Counted from the stretch's first letter, positions 33,111-44,023 are shown. The stretch is DNA of 64,000 nt from Muscardinus avellanarius (GCA_963383645.1 OY726560.1:153346488-153410487), one strand, 5' to 3'. Made by a program: numbers and translations. Notes: generated by a model from the sequence alone, not told the origin.

Positions 33111-33640
33111 CAGGGAGCCGGCTCTGACTCCAAGGGCCGCATCTGCCGCGTGAATCTGACTGGCCTCTCCTTAAGATCCTTCACATGCCCTCTCATTTGC
33201 CCAGGACAAAGTATACCTCCTCTGCCCATCTTTCAGAACCCCTGTCCCTGTCACTCTGCCTTCGGGGCATCTACCTCTGACAAGTCTGTGTAGGTGCTCG
33301 GGTGCCCCGGCTTCTCCCAGCCATGACTCAGTGAGCTACTTTTGTTTCAAGGAACCGCAGGGGCAGGCCTGCCACTCCCTGGCTGGCCTCCTGCATCCAA
33401 AACAAACAGTCTGGTGGGTAGCATGTGGGCACCAGAATGAAGTTTAGGAGGGCATTCAAGGCTAAGCAGGAGAACAGCCAGAGAAAAGCTCGCTGGTTGT
33501 CAGGAAACAAAGATGTTGCACCCAGGATCATGGCAGGGAGGCGGAGGAGAGTTCCTTCCATCCTGGCCGCGTGGACACCATGATCAAAGCCACTCACCGA
33601 GTGCTTACAACGGGCTCAGTCCCTTTTTTTTTTTTTTTTT

Positions 33641-34068
33641 TTTAACATTGTGGATGGAATCCAGGGACATTCTACCTCCAAGATACACCCCCAGACCTAT
33701 TTTTTTTTTTTTTTTTTTGCGGGTCTGGGGATGGAACCCAGGGGCATTTGACCTCTGAGCTACACCCCCTGCCCTATTTTTTATTCTTTATTTTGAAACC
33801 GGGTCTCACTGAGTTGCAGAGGGCCTCACTAAGTAGCTGAGGCTGTCCGCGAACCGCGATCCTCCAGGTCTCAGCCTCCCGAATGCTGGGATTACAAGCG
33901 TGCGCCACCATGCCCGGCTAGACCTATTTTTTTATTCTTTATTTTGAAACAGGGTCTCACTGAGTTTCAGAGAGCCTCACTAAGTAGCTGAGGCTGTCCA
34001 CAGACCGCGATTCTCCTGTTTCAGCCTCCCAAATGCTGGGATTACAAGAGTTATCACCACGCCCGGCT
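33641..34068 (-). repeat. Antisense type A SINE nested in another antisense SINE
   Basis: Outer copy at 33641-33706 and 33934-34068; inner copy 33716-33919. The duplicated word agacctatttttt occurs at 33693 and 33920. Confidence 0.85.
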
Positions 34069-34227
34069 ACCCCCATCTCCATAACCTCTCTGCTGCAGAG
34101 GGATCTGTGTCCAAGGAAGAAAACAGAGCTCAGAATGCTTGAGTGAGTGGCTAGTGAGCAGTAGAACTGGACTCGGACTGTCTGGCACCAAGGGGTCTTT
34201 CTGCAGTAGCAGTGTGGCTCAAAAGCT

Positions 34228-34666
34228 TCAATCAAGCCAGTCGTGGTAGGACATGCCTATCATCCCAGTACTCGGGAGCCTGAGATGGGAGGACCACGGG
34301 TAGGTTTGCAGCCAGCTTCAGCAACTTAGTGATACCTTGTTTCAAAATAAAAAATAAAAAGGGCTGGAGGGTATAGCTCAGAGGGAGAATGTCCCTGTGT
34401 TCAATCCCTAGCACCCCCCCACACACAGTTTAGCTCACAGAGATGTGATTATTTGGGTTTTTGTAGTTAGTCATTTCTATTTTGGGGGAGGGGGTCTGGG
34501 ATGGAACCCACCCCCAGCCCTATTTTTTATTCTTTATTTTGAAACAGGGTCTCACTGAGTTGCAGAGGGCCTCACTAAGTAGCTGAGGCTGTCCGCGAAC
34601 CACGATCCTCCAGGTCTCAGCCTCCCGAATGTTGGGATTACAAGCGTGCGCCACCACGCCCGGCTT
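34228..34666. repeat. Old sense SINE and antisense type A SINE
   Basis: 34228-34420 (+) with a C-rich end; 34488-34666 (-) lacking part of the ID-like tail. 34667-35137 is unique. Confidence 0.8.
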
Positions 34667-35137
34667 CGTTTCCATGTTTTTAAGGCAGTTTTCCTCAGTA
34701 ACATCTTTTGATGAAGACGCTCACCGGAGGCAGAGCTATAGGTCCGGACGCTGGGCTCCCTGAGCTCTGCCCTTGTATTGCTGAGCTGGGCTAAGAACTA
34801 CAGTGATGGACTAAGTCCCGGATGTGAAGTCAAGAGAGAAATCAGACTGATTCCGGGATGGCTTCTTCTGACCAGCTTCTTGGGCAGCTCCAAATGCCCC
34901 ACGGGAGGGGTGGTAGTCCAGGGACGGGGCTACGTGGCAGTGCTGAAGGGGGCGGTCAGGGCCTGCCAGGACTCACTGATGCCCTAGCTCGGGGCGCCAC
35001 TCTCCCAGGCTCCACAGGGACAGTGGGCGGTCAGCATCTGAGGCCAAGCCTGGGGTTTGTGTTTTAGTTACCTGACTGCTACCAGGATTGAGCCCTGGGC
35101 AGCCACACAGCGAGCTACTGCAGGTGTGCTCCGCTGG

Positions 35138-35408
35138 ACTCCCATTGAGTTCACCTCCGAGCTACACCTCCTGCCCTATTTTTCATTCTTTTTTTTTTTT
35201 TTTTTTTTTGAGGGTTTGAGGATGAACCCAGAGGCATTTGACCTCTGAGCTACAAACCCTGCCCAATTTTTTATTCTTTATTTTGAAACAGGGTCTCACT
35301 AAGCTGCCGAACACCTCACTACGTAGCTGAGGCTGTCCTCAAACTGTGATCCTCCTGTCTCAGCCTCCCGAATGCTGGGATTACGAGCGTGTGCCCCCAC
35401 GCCTGGCT
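35138..35408 (-). repeat. Antisense SINE fragment plus full type A SINE
   Basis: 35138-35190 is an ID-like tail; 35207-35408 is full length after a T17 run. 35409-35669 is unique. Confidence 0.82.
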
Positions 35409-35669
35409 CCCAGGTCTTCTCTTATGGAGACTTTCATGAGTGGGCAGACGGTGAGTGTGGGAGGGGGTGAGATTGCGCCCCTGGATTTACTGGGCCTTTT
35501 GAAAATGTAGGCCTAGACTTGTCTTATCAGTCTAACACCCATTTTGTAGGCTATCAAAATATAAGCACACATTAGCTGGCTAGATAGCATTCTGATGGAC
35601 CTTTTAGGAATTTAGGTCTGAAGGAAAATAGACCTTTAGGTAAGGGTCCATTGTGGAGTTTTTCGATTT

Positions 35670-36031
35670 AAAGCTACAGTTCTGGGGGTTTTCCCTCTCG
35701 GAGACCCCCTACCCTTTGGGGAGCTTTTCTCTCTCTCGCAGGTCGCGTTAGCCTTGAGAGAAGGCAGAGTGCAATTGAGGGCACATGGCTCAGGCTACTC
35801 TTGGGTAGTGACCTGAAGGCCTCTGCTGGACATCAAGTCTGACCAGGGCCCCTAGGGGTGACCTGTACCTCTTTTCTGGCCAATTGCGTGGACCCTGGGA
35901 GAAAGTAGTTTGCAACTGACGGCACTTGGCTCGGGCAACACTCGGGTAGTGACCTAAAGGCAGCTACTGGACACCAGGGCCCCGACAGCCCCTTTGGGGT
36001 AAAAACAACAAAAAAAGAAAGCTACAGTTCT
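35670..36031 (+). mobile_element. Dimeric retroposon of unrecognised family
   Basis: A 334-bp insert (35684-36017) lies between perfect 14-bp repeats aaagctacagttct at 35670-35683 and 36018-36031 and ends in an A-rich tail (36001-36016), the marks of L1-driven retroposition. The body is a diverged tandem dimer: the boundary motif CCCTTTGGGG or CCCCTAGGGG recurs at 35712, 35849 and 35989, giving units of about 137 and 141 bp, and both contain 'tgggtagtgacct' or 'cgggtagtgacct'. It is not B1, ID, MIR, L1 or a tRNA that I know. It may derive from an endogenous retroviral leader RNA or be a separate SINE; no polymerase III boxes are clear. Confidence 0.65.
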
Positions 36032-36510
36032 CCTTTTCATCCATTCGTCTCCTTTCCACCCATTGCTTTTCTTTCTCCCATCAAACTTCAAACATCTGAC
36101 CACACTGAGAGTTGGCAAGAGATTGGCTCTGCGGGATAACGCCCACCTTGGCTTCTCCTCGGAGCTTCCTCCGGCCTTGGACCGGGCGCTACAGAACACT
36201 CCCTGCAGCCAGCCCCAGAAGCTCCTCAGAGCTTCTCCAGTTCCTTCTGCTCCCTCCCGGCGGTGCTGAGATGCTAGTCATGCCCTGTTGCCAGCTCAGG
36301 CTTGTTCTAAATCACATCCCAAGCACCCAGTGAGCTATGTCATGGGAAGAATGCTGGACCAGAAGTAGAGTCCTCTGTTGGACTTTTCTTTGTTCTTCTT
36401 CTTATCTCCAGTTTCCTTGTCCTCAAATCAAAGCCGATAAGATCCTGGAATCTCAGCCCTGGCTGTGCATTAGAAACACATGAAGATCTTTTACTTTTTT
36501 TTTTTTTTTT
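36032..36510. other. Mostly unique intergenic DNA
   Basis: A short MER5-like piece may lie at 36450-36498 ('ctgtgcattagaaacaca'). Nothing else recognised. Confidence 0.4.
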
Positions 36511-36817
36511 GTGGTACTGGGGATTAAACTCAGAGGCATTCAGCCTCCAAGTTATACCCCCAGCCTAATTTCATTTCTCATTTAGAAACAGAGTCTCGCG
36601 CCGGGCGTGGTGGCGCACGCGTGTAATCTCAGCATTCAGGAGGCTGAGACCGGAGGATCGCGGTTCGCGGACAGCCTCAGCTACTTAGTGAGGCCTCTGC
36701 AACTCAGGGAGACCCGGTTTCAAAATAAAGAATAAAAAATTGGGCAGGGGGTGTAGCTCGGAGGTCGAATGCCCCTGGGTTCCATCCCCAGACCCGCAAA
36801 AAAAAAAAAAAAAAAAA

Positions 36818-36853
<36 letters not shown>

Positions 36854-36958
36854 AACAGGGTCTCGCTAAGTCTCCAAGGCTGGCTTTGAGCCTGCGATCC
36901 TCCTGTCTCAGCCTCACAAGTACTGGGATTATAAGCGTGTGCCACCACGCCTGCCTTA
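36511..36958. repeat. Antisense SINE interrupted by a sense type A SINE
   Basis: The host (-) is at 36511-36599 and 36867-36958. The insert (+) is at 36600-36851 with a long A/(GAAA)n tail. Duplication: gaaacagagtctcgc (36585-36599) and gaaacagggtctcgc (36852-36866), one mismatch. Confidence 0.88.
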
Positions 36959-37213
36959 GGAAGACCTTTTAAGCCACTGGTGCCACAATGAAATTCTATT
37001 AACAACCAGGAGAGAGACTTGAGTGGGAAGGTTGTCAGTATCAGAGCAGGTGAGAAGATGGAGTAGTCGGAGCTCTGCTGGTGGGAGAAGTCAAACTGGT
37101 GTAGCACAAGGGGAAGGTTTTACTATTTCTTATAAAATTAACTGTATTCTGACTCACTGAGCCAGCAAGATGACTTGCTCTCCAAGAGAAAAGAGTACAA
37201 ATGTGCAGACTTG

Positions 37214-38106
37214 AAGCCGGGCATGGTGGTGCACGCTTGTCATCCCAGCATTTGGGAGGCTGAGATGGGAGGATCCCGGTTTCCCAGCCAGCCTCAGATA
37301 CTTAGTGAAGCCCTTTGCAACTCAGTGAGACCCTGTTTCAAAATAAAGAATACAAAATAGGGCTGGGGGTGTAGCTCAGAAACTTAAGTGCCCACCAACA
37401 GGAGAATAGATACATTGTGCTTTTTTTTTCTTCACAAAATGGATATTATACAGTAATACACATTCAATGACATAGTTGCATTTCATAGATAACAATGTTG
37501 AATGAAAGAAGTTGGACTCCGTAACATGCTGTTATTATAATTATACAAAGTTCAAGAACAGGCAAAACTAATCTATGACGATAGAAATCAGAAGAGTGAG
37601 TTGGGTGTGGCAGCGCATGCCTGTAATCCCAGAATTTGGGAGGCTGAGACAGGAAGGATCACAGGCTCAAAGCCAGCCTCAGAAATTTAGCCAAGCCCTG
37701 TTTCCAAATAAAAGATAAAATAGGGCTGGAGATGTAGCACAGAGGTAGAATGCCTCTGGGTTCACTCAGCACCACAAAGAAAAAATAAAATGAAGAGAAA
37801 GAAAAAACAAAAGAATAGTAACCCCTTTGTGGGATGTCAGAACTGTATCTTGCTTTGGGTGGTGGATACGCGAGTTTATTCTAGAAAGTTGTAGATTTTA
37901 AGCTGGAAGCAGTGGCCTAGGCCTGCAATCCCAACTACTGTTGGAGGCTAAGGCAGAAGGATTCCAAGTTTAAGGCCAGCCTGGGAGATTTAACAAGATC
38001 CTCTATAAAAATAAAACTTAAAAAGGAAGGAAGGGCTGGGGTAGCTTAGTGGTAGAGTACTTGCTTAGCATGGATGAGGCCCTGGGTTCAGTTCTCAGCA
38101 TTGTGG
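37214..38106 (+). repeat. Old L1 3' relic with three sense SINEs
   Basis: L1-like DNA at about 37381-37596 and 37801-37898. SINEs: 37214-37380 (type A, truncated in its tail), 37597-37800 (old) and 37899-38106 (old, with an unusually complete ID part including 'gtacttgcttagcatg'). Confidence 0.7.
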
Positions 38107-38202
38107 GGGGGGGGGAGGACAGATATACCTCAACACAAAGAGAAAGCAAGGGGGAAAAAAAATAACACTGCTAGTTGCTAGTTCCTGTGACCATACTTTT
38201 TT

Positions 38203-38693
38203 TTTTTGGGTACTGGGGATGGGACCCAGGGACATTCTACCTCTGAGCTACACTCCCAGCCCAATGTTTTATTCTTTATTTTTAAGTATTAGCTGAGGCT
38301 GTCTGTGAACTGCAATCTTCCTGTCTCAGCCTCCTAAATGCTGGGATTACAAGTGTGCGCCACTATGCCCGGCTCCCTGTGACCAGAAATTCGGATTGAA
38401 TTTCCTTAAAGTGTCCCAATGACCAACATGCAGTGGACACCTATTGGCACGGTCCCTCTTGAAAGCTATCTGTCTAGCTGGGTGTGATGGCGCCTGCCTG
38501 TAATCCTAATACTTGGGAGGCTGAGACAGGAGGATGGCAGGTTCACCGCCAGCCTTCGCTACTTAGTGAGGCCCTCAGCAACTTAGTGAGACCTTGTTTC
38601 AAAATAAAAATAAAATAGAGCTGGGGTTGTAGCTCTGAGGATGCCCAGGGCATCAGAATGCCTCTGGGTTCAATCTGCAGTACCCCATTTCCC

Positions 38694-38747
<54 letters not shown>
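38203..38747. repeat. Antisense SINE, then sense SINE with (CA)n tail
   Basis: 38203-38374 (-), shortened head; 38476-38693 (+) whose tail is a (CA)n run at 38694-38747. Confidence 0.85.
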
Positions 38748-39609
38748 TTCCTTCTCCAAGGTTTGTAGAAGCCAGCGTCTGGGCTTACTCCAGAGTGGAG
38801 CGCACTGACTGCAGTGTGGATGGAGAAATAGGTACAGAGCTCTCTTTGAGCCGAAGGGAGTCTCGCATGGAGATGCCTGTGCCTCTTACCACCCTGCAGA
38901 CCTCAGAGCCAGTCCCTGAGGCTTGGCATCCCTTCTCAGCCCCTCCAAAGCCTCCCCAAGCAGGCAAGAAAGCTGAGATTCGAACAAGCCACCGTGGGAC
39001 TGAAGAGTGCTTGAGATGCCCCAGCTGCCGGGAATCGCCACAGGGATCCGGATTATTGTTCCTCGCTGGCTGCAACTCCATTGTTGGGCTCTGATTACAG
39101 CTTTTGTTTCACCATAAAGAACAGTTATTAAACCCCATCCAGGAACAGAGCCGTATTTACACAGCAGGGGCCGGGAAGGCAGGCTATTTTTAGAGCAGCC
39201 TCTGCTATTGTTGGCTGGGGGAGGGGCCGCTGCAGGGGGTGGGCAACCTGGGGGCTTTAGGTGAAACTGGAATGCTGCTGAGGGAGCCAGGCCTGCCCTG
39301 GTCTACCTTCAAGCCATTTCAGTCTTTCTTTGTGGCCAGGAGAGGGCCAGAGACAAATCAAAATCCTCACCTTAGACTGGCAATCTGAGTCCTCCTGAGG
39401 CCAGATCCTTCTTTCTGACACCAGATCCACATGGCCCTGCTCTCCACCACGTGAACCCTCCAAGATCTACACTACAGTCACAGCTCCCGTCCGGACCTGT
39501 GTCAGGCCCACAGCCCCCGAAGGAATTCTAGAACTTACCCACAGTCCCAGCCAGAGACTCTGAATGTCTTGATGAGGCTCTGAAAAATTGTAATTTCTGT
39601 CTGTCTGTC
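38748..39609. promoter_or_regulatory. Repeat-free block with MEF2, SOX and FOX motifs (candidate enhancer)
   Basis: CCATTGTT (SOX) at 39078-39085, GTATTTACA (FOX, reverse) at 39153-39161, CTATTTTTAG (perfect MEF2) at 39184-39193 and CTATTGTT (SOX) at 39205-39212 fall within 135 bp of SINE-free DNA about 3.5 kb upstream of the PLEKHA1 promoter. Motif matches only. Confidence 0.45.
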
Positions 39610-39668
39610 TTTATGGTATTGGGGATTAAATCCAGAGGTATTCTACCTTCAAGTTTATGCCTCTACCC

Positions 39669-39708
<40 letters not shown>

Positions 39709-40025
39709 TATTATTATACTAGAGATAGAACCCAGGGGCATTCTACCTCCAAGTTGCACCACTGGTCCTGTTTTTTAGTCTTTTAGCTAAGGCTGTCTGT
39801 GAACCGTGATCCTCTGGCCTCAGCCTCCCAGGGAGGCTGATTACAAGCGTGTGCCACCATGCCCAGCACCTTTATCATCATCATTGTCGTCATTCTTTCT
39901 TTTGAAACAGGGTATTGCTAGGTTACTGAGTCTCACTAAGTTGCTGAAGCTGGTCTTGAACCGGCGATCTTCCTGTCTCAGCCTCCCAAGTACTGGGATT
40001 ACAGGCGTGCATCACCATGTCCAGC
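39610..40025 (-). repeat. Antisense SINE fragments around an (ATT)n microsatellite
   Basis: 39610-39668 tail, (ATT)n 39669-39716, 39717-39868 copy lacking part of its head, 39894-40025 head-only. Confidence 0.8.
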
Positions 40026-42034
40026 TTGTCATTTCTACTTTACAGATGAAGAAATGTGAGAGCTCAGAGGAATAAGGTAGGGAGCCACAGGTCACTGGCC
40101 AGTGACCAGGTCTCAAGGGGGTCCCACTCCCTGCCTCCCGCTGTCCTAGGTGGGGCCCGCGGTGCAAATGGTGGCTCTCTTCTGTAGGGTGAGAGCACGA
40201 CATGCAGCCTGCCTCTGGAACCCTTGCTGTTCAGTGTTCATGACCTCTTCTGCCTACTGGTGAGATGATAAGAGAAGCCAGTGGCCTGAGGTTACAGGAG
40301 GAGTTGGACTGAAGCTGGTGGGTGAAGGGCAGGGCCCAGAGGAGGGTTCCCACAGGCTTGTGAAGCCGGGACAGAACATCCCCAGAGCCTCTCCCAGCTT
40401 TGCCTGGAAAGAGCCTTCGCCTTCGAGAATGTTCCTCATCCCAACACAGCAATTAGCACCCTCCCTGTGGCCCTGGATGATCCCCTCGCTTCAGAAAACC
40501 TTGCTTTTCAAGTTTGAATGACACATTGGAGCAAGAGTACACATGTTAGTTTGACAGTGGGCATCTGGGCGCCTCAATTTTAGGGCTTACCGGCATCCCA
40601 GAAATGCCACGTGTTCAAAACAATTAGAGTCTGATCTAAGCAGGGTGTTTGATGCAGCTGGAACCTCCCAGACTCCAGAGATCACAGGCTTGCTGCGGAC
40701 CTTTGGGGCCCCAGTGGTGGTAGCTGACTTTGCATCACATCAGTCCAGATGTTCCGAGTTAGCTTCTTTCCTCGTGGCATGATGATCAGAAGCAGGAAAG
40801 ACCTGACTCTGTCCTCTTCAAGGTAATGGACACTGCCGACTCCTCCAGCCCCACCACCGAGTGCTCTCAGTTTACTCTCAGACTGTAATTTCAACAGGGA
40901 AATATTCCACATATTCCACCCTGCCCCCAAACAGCACTGAAAGCACTATTATGTAATAAAAACCTGTCTATGCAAAAAAAAGTGAAGAAGTCTGAGGAAA
41001 AGCAGACAGCTACTTTTTTCCCCTCCCCACTCTCCTCTGCATTTACCGGCTGATCAGGAGCTTTGGAGTTCTGGTTATATCCAGACCTCAAAGTAGCCCT
41101 CGGACTGCCTTGCTGTATGCCTTTGGGGAAACTGAGTCACTTTTCTTCTGCTTTTCCTCATTGTATATTGACTTGGTGCTCAAAGTCAATCTTTGAGGTT
41201 CCTCATATTTAAAAAGTTACAGCAGTTAAGATGTCAAGTGGTAATAACAGTCTGAGGAATGGTCCCCTCTGGGTCCAGGCCAGAGGGAGTCAGAAGTTCC
41301 CTGCCTCAGTGGTCTGATTTCAGGGTTAGGATTTTCAGATCAAATAAAACATGCTAAATTTGAAATTGAGATAAACAGGAAATGTTAAGCATGTCTCAAA
41401 TATCCCATCTGGAATCTTCTAGGACCAGAGCGGAGAAGCTAGAGACTCCTTCCAGACTCTTGAGCCAGGGAAGGCCAGCTCAAAAGCCTAGTGGTGTCAG
41501 ACAGGTGATATCTGGATTTTTATGTGAAAAGTCTTATTTTTAGATGCCAGCCACACACTGATTCAACATAAACCCCACTGTGTGGATCAAGGAAGCAGTG
41601 CGGTCTGGTTACTTTCTAAATCCTGATGAGGCCAACTCTCACCAGACGAGGAAAGGATGCTCCCAGAACAGACTGTCAGCGAGGATGCGCGGGCTAAGTT
41701 TTCTCAGTAGATAACTTAACAATCATCTGGATGAAAGGCTGCTGGAGCCAGCGCTGGGACATTCCATGCAGCTTGCAAGGTGTGTCTGCCTTCAGCAGTG
41801 TATCCAACTCTTGAGAACAGCATGTCCTACTCGTGGAATTTGATTGTCTCTTCCGAACTATCTTCCCAATAGGAAGGATGTTCTGAAAGGTGTTGAAAAA
41901 GATTTCGAAGGGAAAAGGATGTGATCTAAGACTGTGCAGGGAGAGGAAAGGACAAAGGACACACAAAGGAACAAATATTTATTGAAAGTCGGGTGTGTGC
42001 GATGCTCTGCAAAAGGTGCGGCATGGAATTCTTT
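40026..42034. other. SINE-free upstream region of PLEKHA1
   Basis: Two kilobases of unique DNA, apart from a possible antisense MIR scrap at 40026-40075. No gene recognised. Confidence 0.5.
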
Positions 42035-42285
42035 TCCAGCGCTTTGCCTGCCTGTTTCTCATTCTTCAGGCTTCAGCTCAAATATCGCTCCTGAGAAAAC
42101 CTTCCCTGACCACCCTCTCCGCAGAGCCTTCTCTCCCCTGGCACTTTCTCTGCAATGTGCTCCATTCCCCATTGAATTACCATCTGTAAATATTTTGATC
42201 TATGGACTTACCACACATGGGTTCCAAGAAGGAAGGTGCTTGGCACACTGTGGGTGCTCAACAAATATGTTAAATGCTTCTGAAT
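42035..42285 (+). repeat. L2 3'-end fragment
   Basis: 'cttcagctcaaatatcgctc', 'aaaccttccctgacc' and 'ggtgctcaacaaatatgtt' follow the order of the L2 3' end. Confidence 0.7.
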
Positions 42286-42633
42286 ATTTATGAGGATACA
42301 CCCGTTCTTAAAGAATCTTAACTAATCTTAAAGTTTTGCTCATCCTCCTGGACTACTAGCATCATTCTAAAAAGGAAGCGGAGCTGCATTTCTAGGCATA
42401 AAGAAATGGTTAGGAGCGAAACATTAGTGCACAGAGTTAAAAAGTGCCTTTTTTGGGTCAGACCGCAGCCTATGCGTTTATACCTCCCGGACAGACTGTA
42501 AGGCAGTTTGCAAACACATTACCTGCAAAGGAACGAAGCCTATTTTTAAAGACCCTGCAGCCACGCAGCTCGGGGCGATGACCTCAGAGCCTCAAGGGTT
42601 TCAGCTCGGAGCCCAGCCTCGCGGCCTTGGAGA

Positions 42634-42652
42634 ACTACGCATCCCAGGACGC
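42634..42652 (+). promoter_or_regulatory. ZNF143/THAP11-type site (forward)
   Basis: ACTACGCATCCCAGGACGC fits the ACTACAANTCCCAGNNTGC-type motif of TATA-less promoters. Confidence 0.6.
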
Positions 42653-42739
42653 ACCGCGGCGGCCCCCGCTCCCGACGCGCGCGTGGCCGCGGCCTGGAAC
42701 CCGGAAGACGCCGGCGCGCCCCGCCGCCGGGCGCGCGGG

Positions 42740-42758
42740 GCCTGCCGGGACTTGTAGT
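42740..42758 (-). promoter_or_regulatory. ZNF143/THAP11-type site (reverse)
   Basis: On the - strand reads ACTACAAGTCCCGGCAGGC, close to the THAP11/ZNF143 consensus and inverted relative to the copy at 42634-42652. Confidence 0.65.
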
Positions 42759-42820
42759 CTCGGCGGGCTGGGCGTGTCCGCTCCGGAATCTCAGCCGCCG
42801 TCTGGGGGCCGAGCGGCGCG

Positions 42821-42832
42821 TGCGCGTGCGCA
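42821..42832 (-). promoter_or_regulatory. NRF1 site
   Basis: TGCGCGTGCGCA; its complement TGCGCACGCGCA matches YGCGCAYGCGCR at all positions. It probably lies close to the transcription start. Confidence 0.65.
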
Positions 42833-42927
42833 GTGCGCGGGCGGCCGTCGCGGGCGCCGCTCCCGGCCGCTGGGTGCCTGTGGGAGCCGGGGCCGCGGCG
42901 GCGCGGGTGCTCCGGGCCGAGGCGGCG
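42830..42927 (+). other. PLEKHA1: PLEKHA1 non-coding exon 1 (approximate 5' end)
   Basis: The donor gtaagg at 42928 after 'gaggcggcg' is the best donor in the CpG island on the + strand. The 5' end is a guess from the NRF1 site. The exon would be entirely 5' UTR, joining the acceptor at 60731. Confidence 0.5.
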
Positions 42928-43300
42928 GTAAGGAGGGGCGCGGGGAGCGCGGCCAGGGCGCGGCTGGCGGCGCGGGGCCGCCTTTCGCCGTCTCCGCGGC
43001 ACTTGCCCTCCGCGCTCGCCCGGCCCGACGCGGGCGGGACCAGCCGCCCCGGGGACCCGCCCGCCTCGCAGGTGCGGCGGCGCCAGGCCGTGCCCGCCGC
43101 GCTCGCCCCGGCGGCCGGCGGCGAGGTGGTCGGGCGGCGTGTCCGGCCGTGCGGGAGCCCCGGCCCCGGCCCCGCGCCGAGCATCCGCGGCCGGCGGGGC
43201 CCGTCCCTCCCCGCGGACCCGGGCTGCTCGGCGCGGGGCCGCCGGCCGCTGTCTGTTTTAGGCGGATTTTCTGGGTCGTGATGAAGTCGCTGACCTTTGC

Positions 43301-43522
43301 GCGTTCGTTTTCCAACAAGACGGTCTTATTTCCTGTGTGTTCGGTGACTGGAACCGTAGCGCGCTTCTGAGGTTTATGCCATTGTCTTCTATCTTAGAAC
43401 GACCGAGCAGTCTGCATTTCCCCCGCAGCGTGCAGACTGTGTGCGCTTGATACCGTTCAGAGAGTTGATGGCAAAACTTTGGGTGAGCCGTATATGATTC
43501 GGGGGAGGTCTTTGGACCAAAT
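43301..43522. other. Unique DNA at start of PLEKHA1 intron 1
   Basis: Includes a possible alternative 5' exon at 43429-43482 (acceptor cccccgcag, donor gtgagc). No repeat. Confidence 0.4.
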
Positions 43523-43757
43523 TTGTAAAACTTGGCCGGGCGTGGTGGCGCGCGCTTGTGATCCCAGCATTCGGGAGGCTGAGGCCGGAGGATCGCGGTT
43601 CGGGGACAGCCTCGGCTGCTTAGTGAGGCCCTCTGCAACTCAGCGAGACCCTGTTTCAAAATACAGAGTTAAAAAAAGAAAAGGGCTGGGGGTGTAGCTC
43701 GGAGGTAGAATGCCCCTGGAATTCATTCTCAGTACCAAAAAGAAAATTGTAAAACTT
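43523..43757 (+). repeat. SINE type A, young, with target duplication
   Basis: Element 43534-43746, flanked by ttgtaaaactt at 43523-43533 and 43747-43757. Confidence 0.9.
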
Positions 43758-43789
43758 TTTCTTCACAGTTTGAAGAACTTGAAATATTA

Positions 43790-43992
43790 TTTCAAAGCCG
43801 GGCGTGGTGGCGCACGCTTGTGATCCCAGCATTCGGGAGGCCGAGACAGGGGGATCTGGGTTCGGGGACAGCCTCAGCTACTTAGGCCCTCTGCAACTTA
43901 ATGAGACGCTGTTTCAAAATAAAGAATAAAAAATCGGGCTGGGGGTATAGCTTGGAGGTAGAATGCCCCCTGGGTTCCATCCTCAGACCCGG

Positions 43993-44023
<31 letters not shown>

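Larger units (their letters stand above)
42560..43300. promoter_or_regulatory. CpG island promoter of PLEKHA1
   Basis: Extremely CpG-rich and free of SINEs, between AT-balanced flanks. It lies about 17.8 kb upstream of the PLEKHA1 start-codon exon, on the expected side. No TATA box; housekeeping-type sites (ZNF143/THAP11 pair, NRF1) are listed separately. Long open frames on both strands here (up to 247 codons) arise from GC content and are not genes. Confidence 0.85.

Noticed and set aside
38795..39094. Overlapping frames of about 99 codons on both strands
   Set aside because: Mutually overlapping, no family likeness, and they coincide with a motif-rich non-coding block.
42546..43370. Long open frames on both strands (up to 247 codons) in the CpG island
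   Set aside because: Ala/Arg/Gly/Pro-rich translations in all frames are expected from GC-rich DNA with few stops; no family resemblance, and the region is a promoter.
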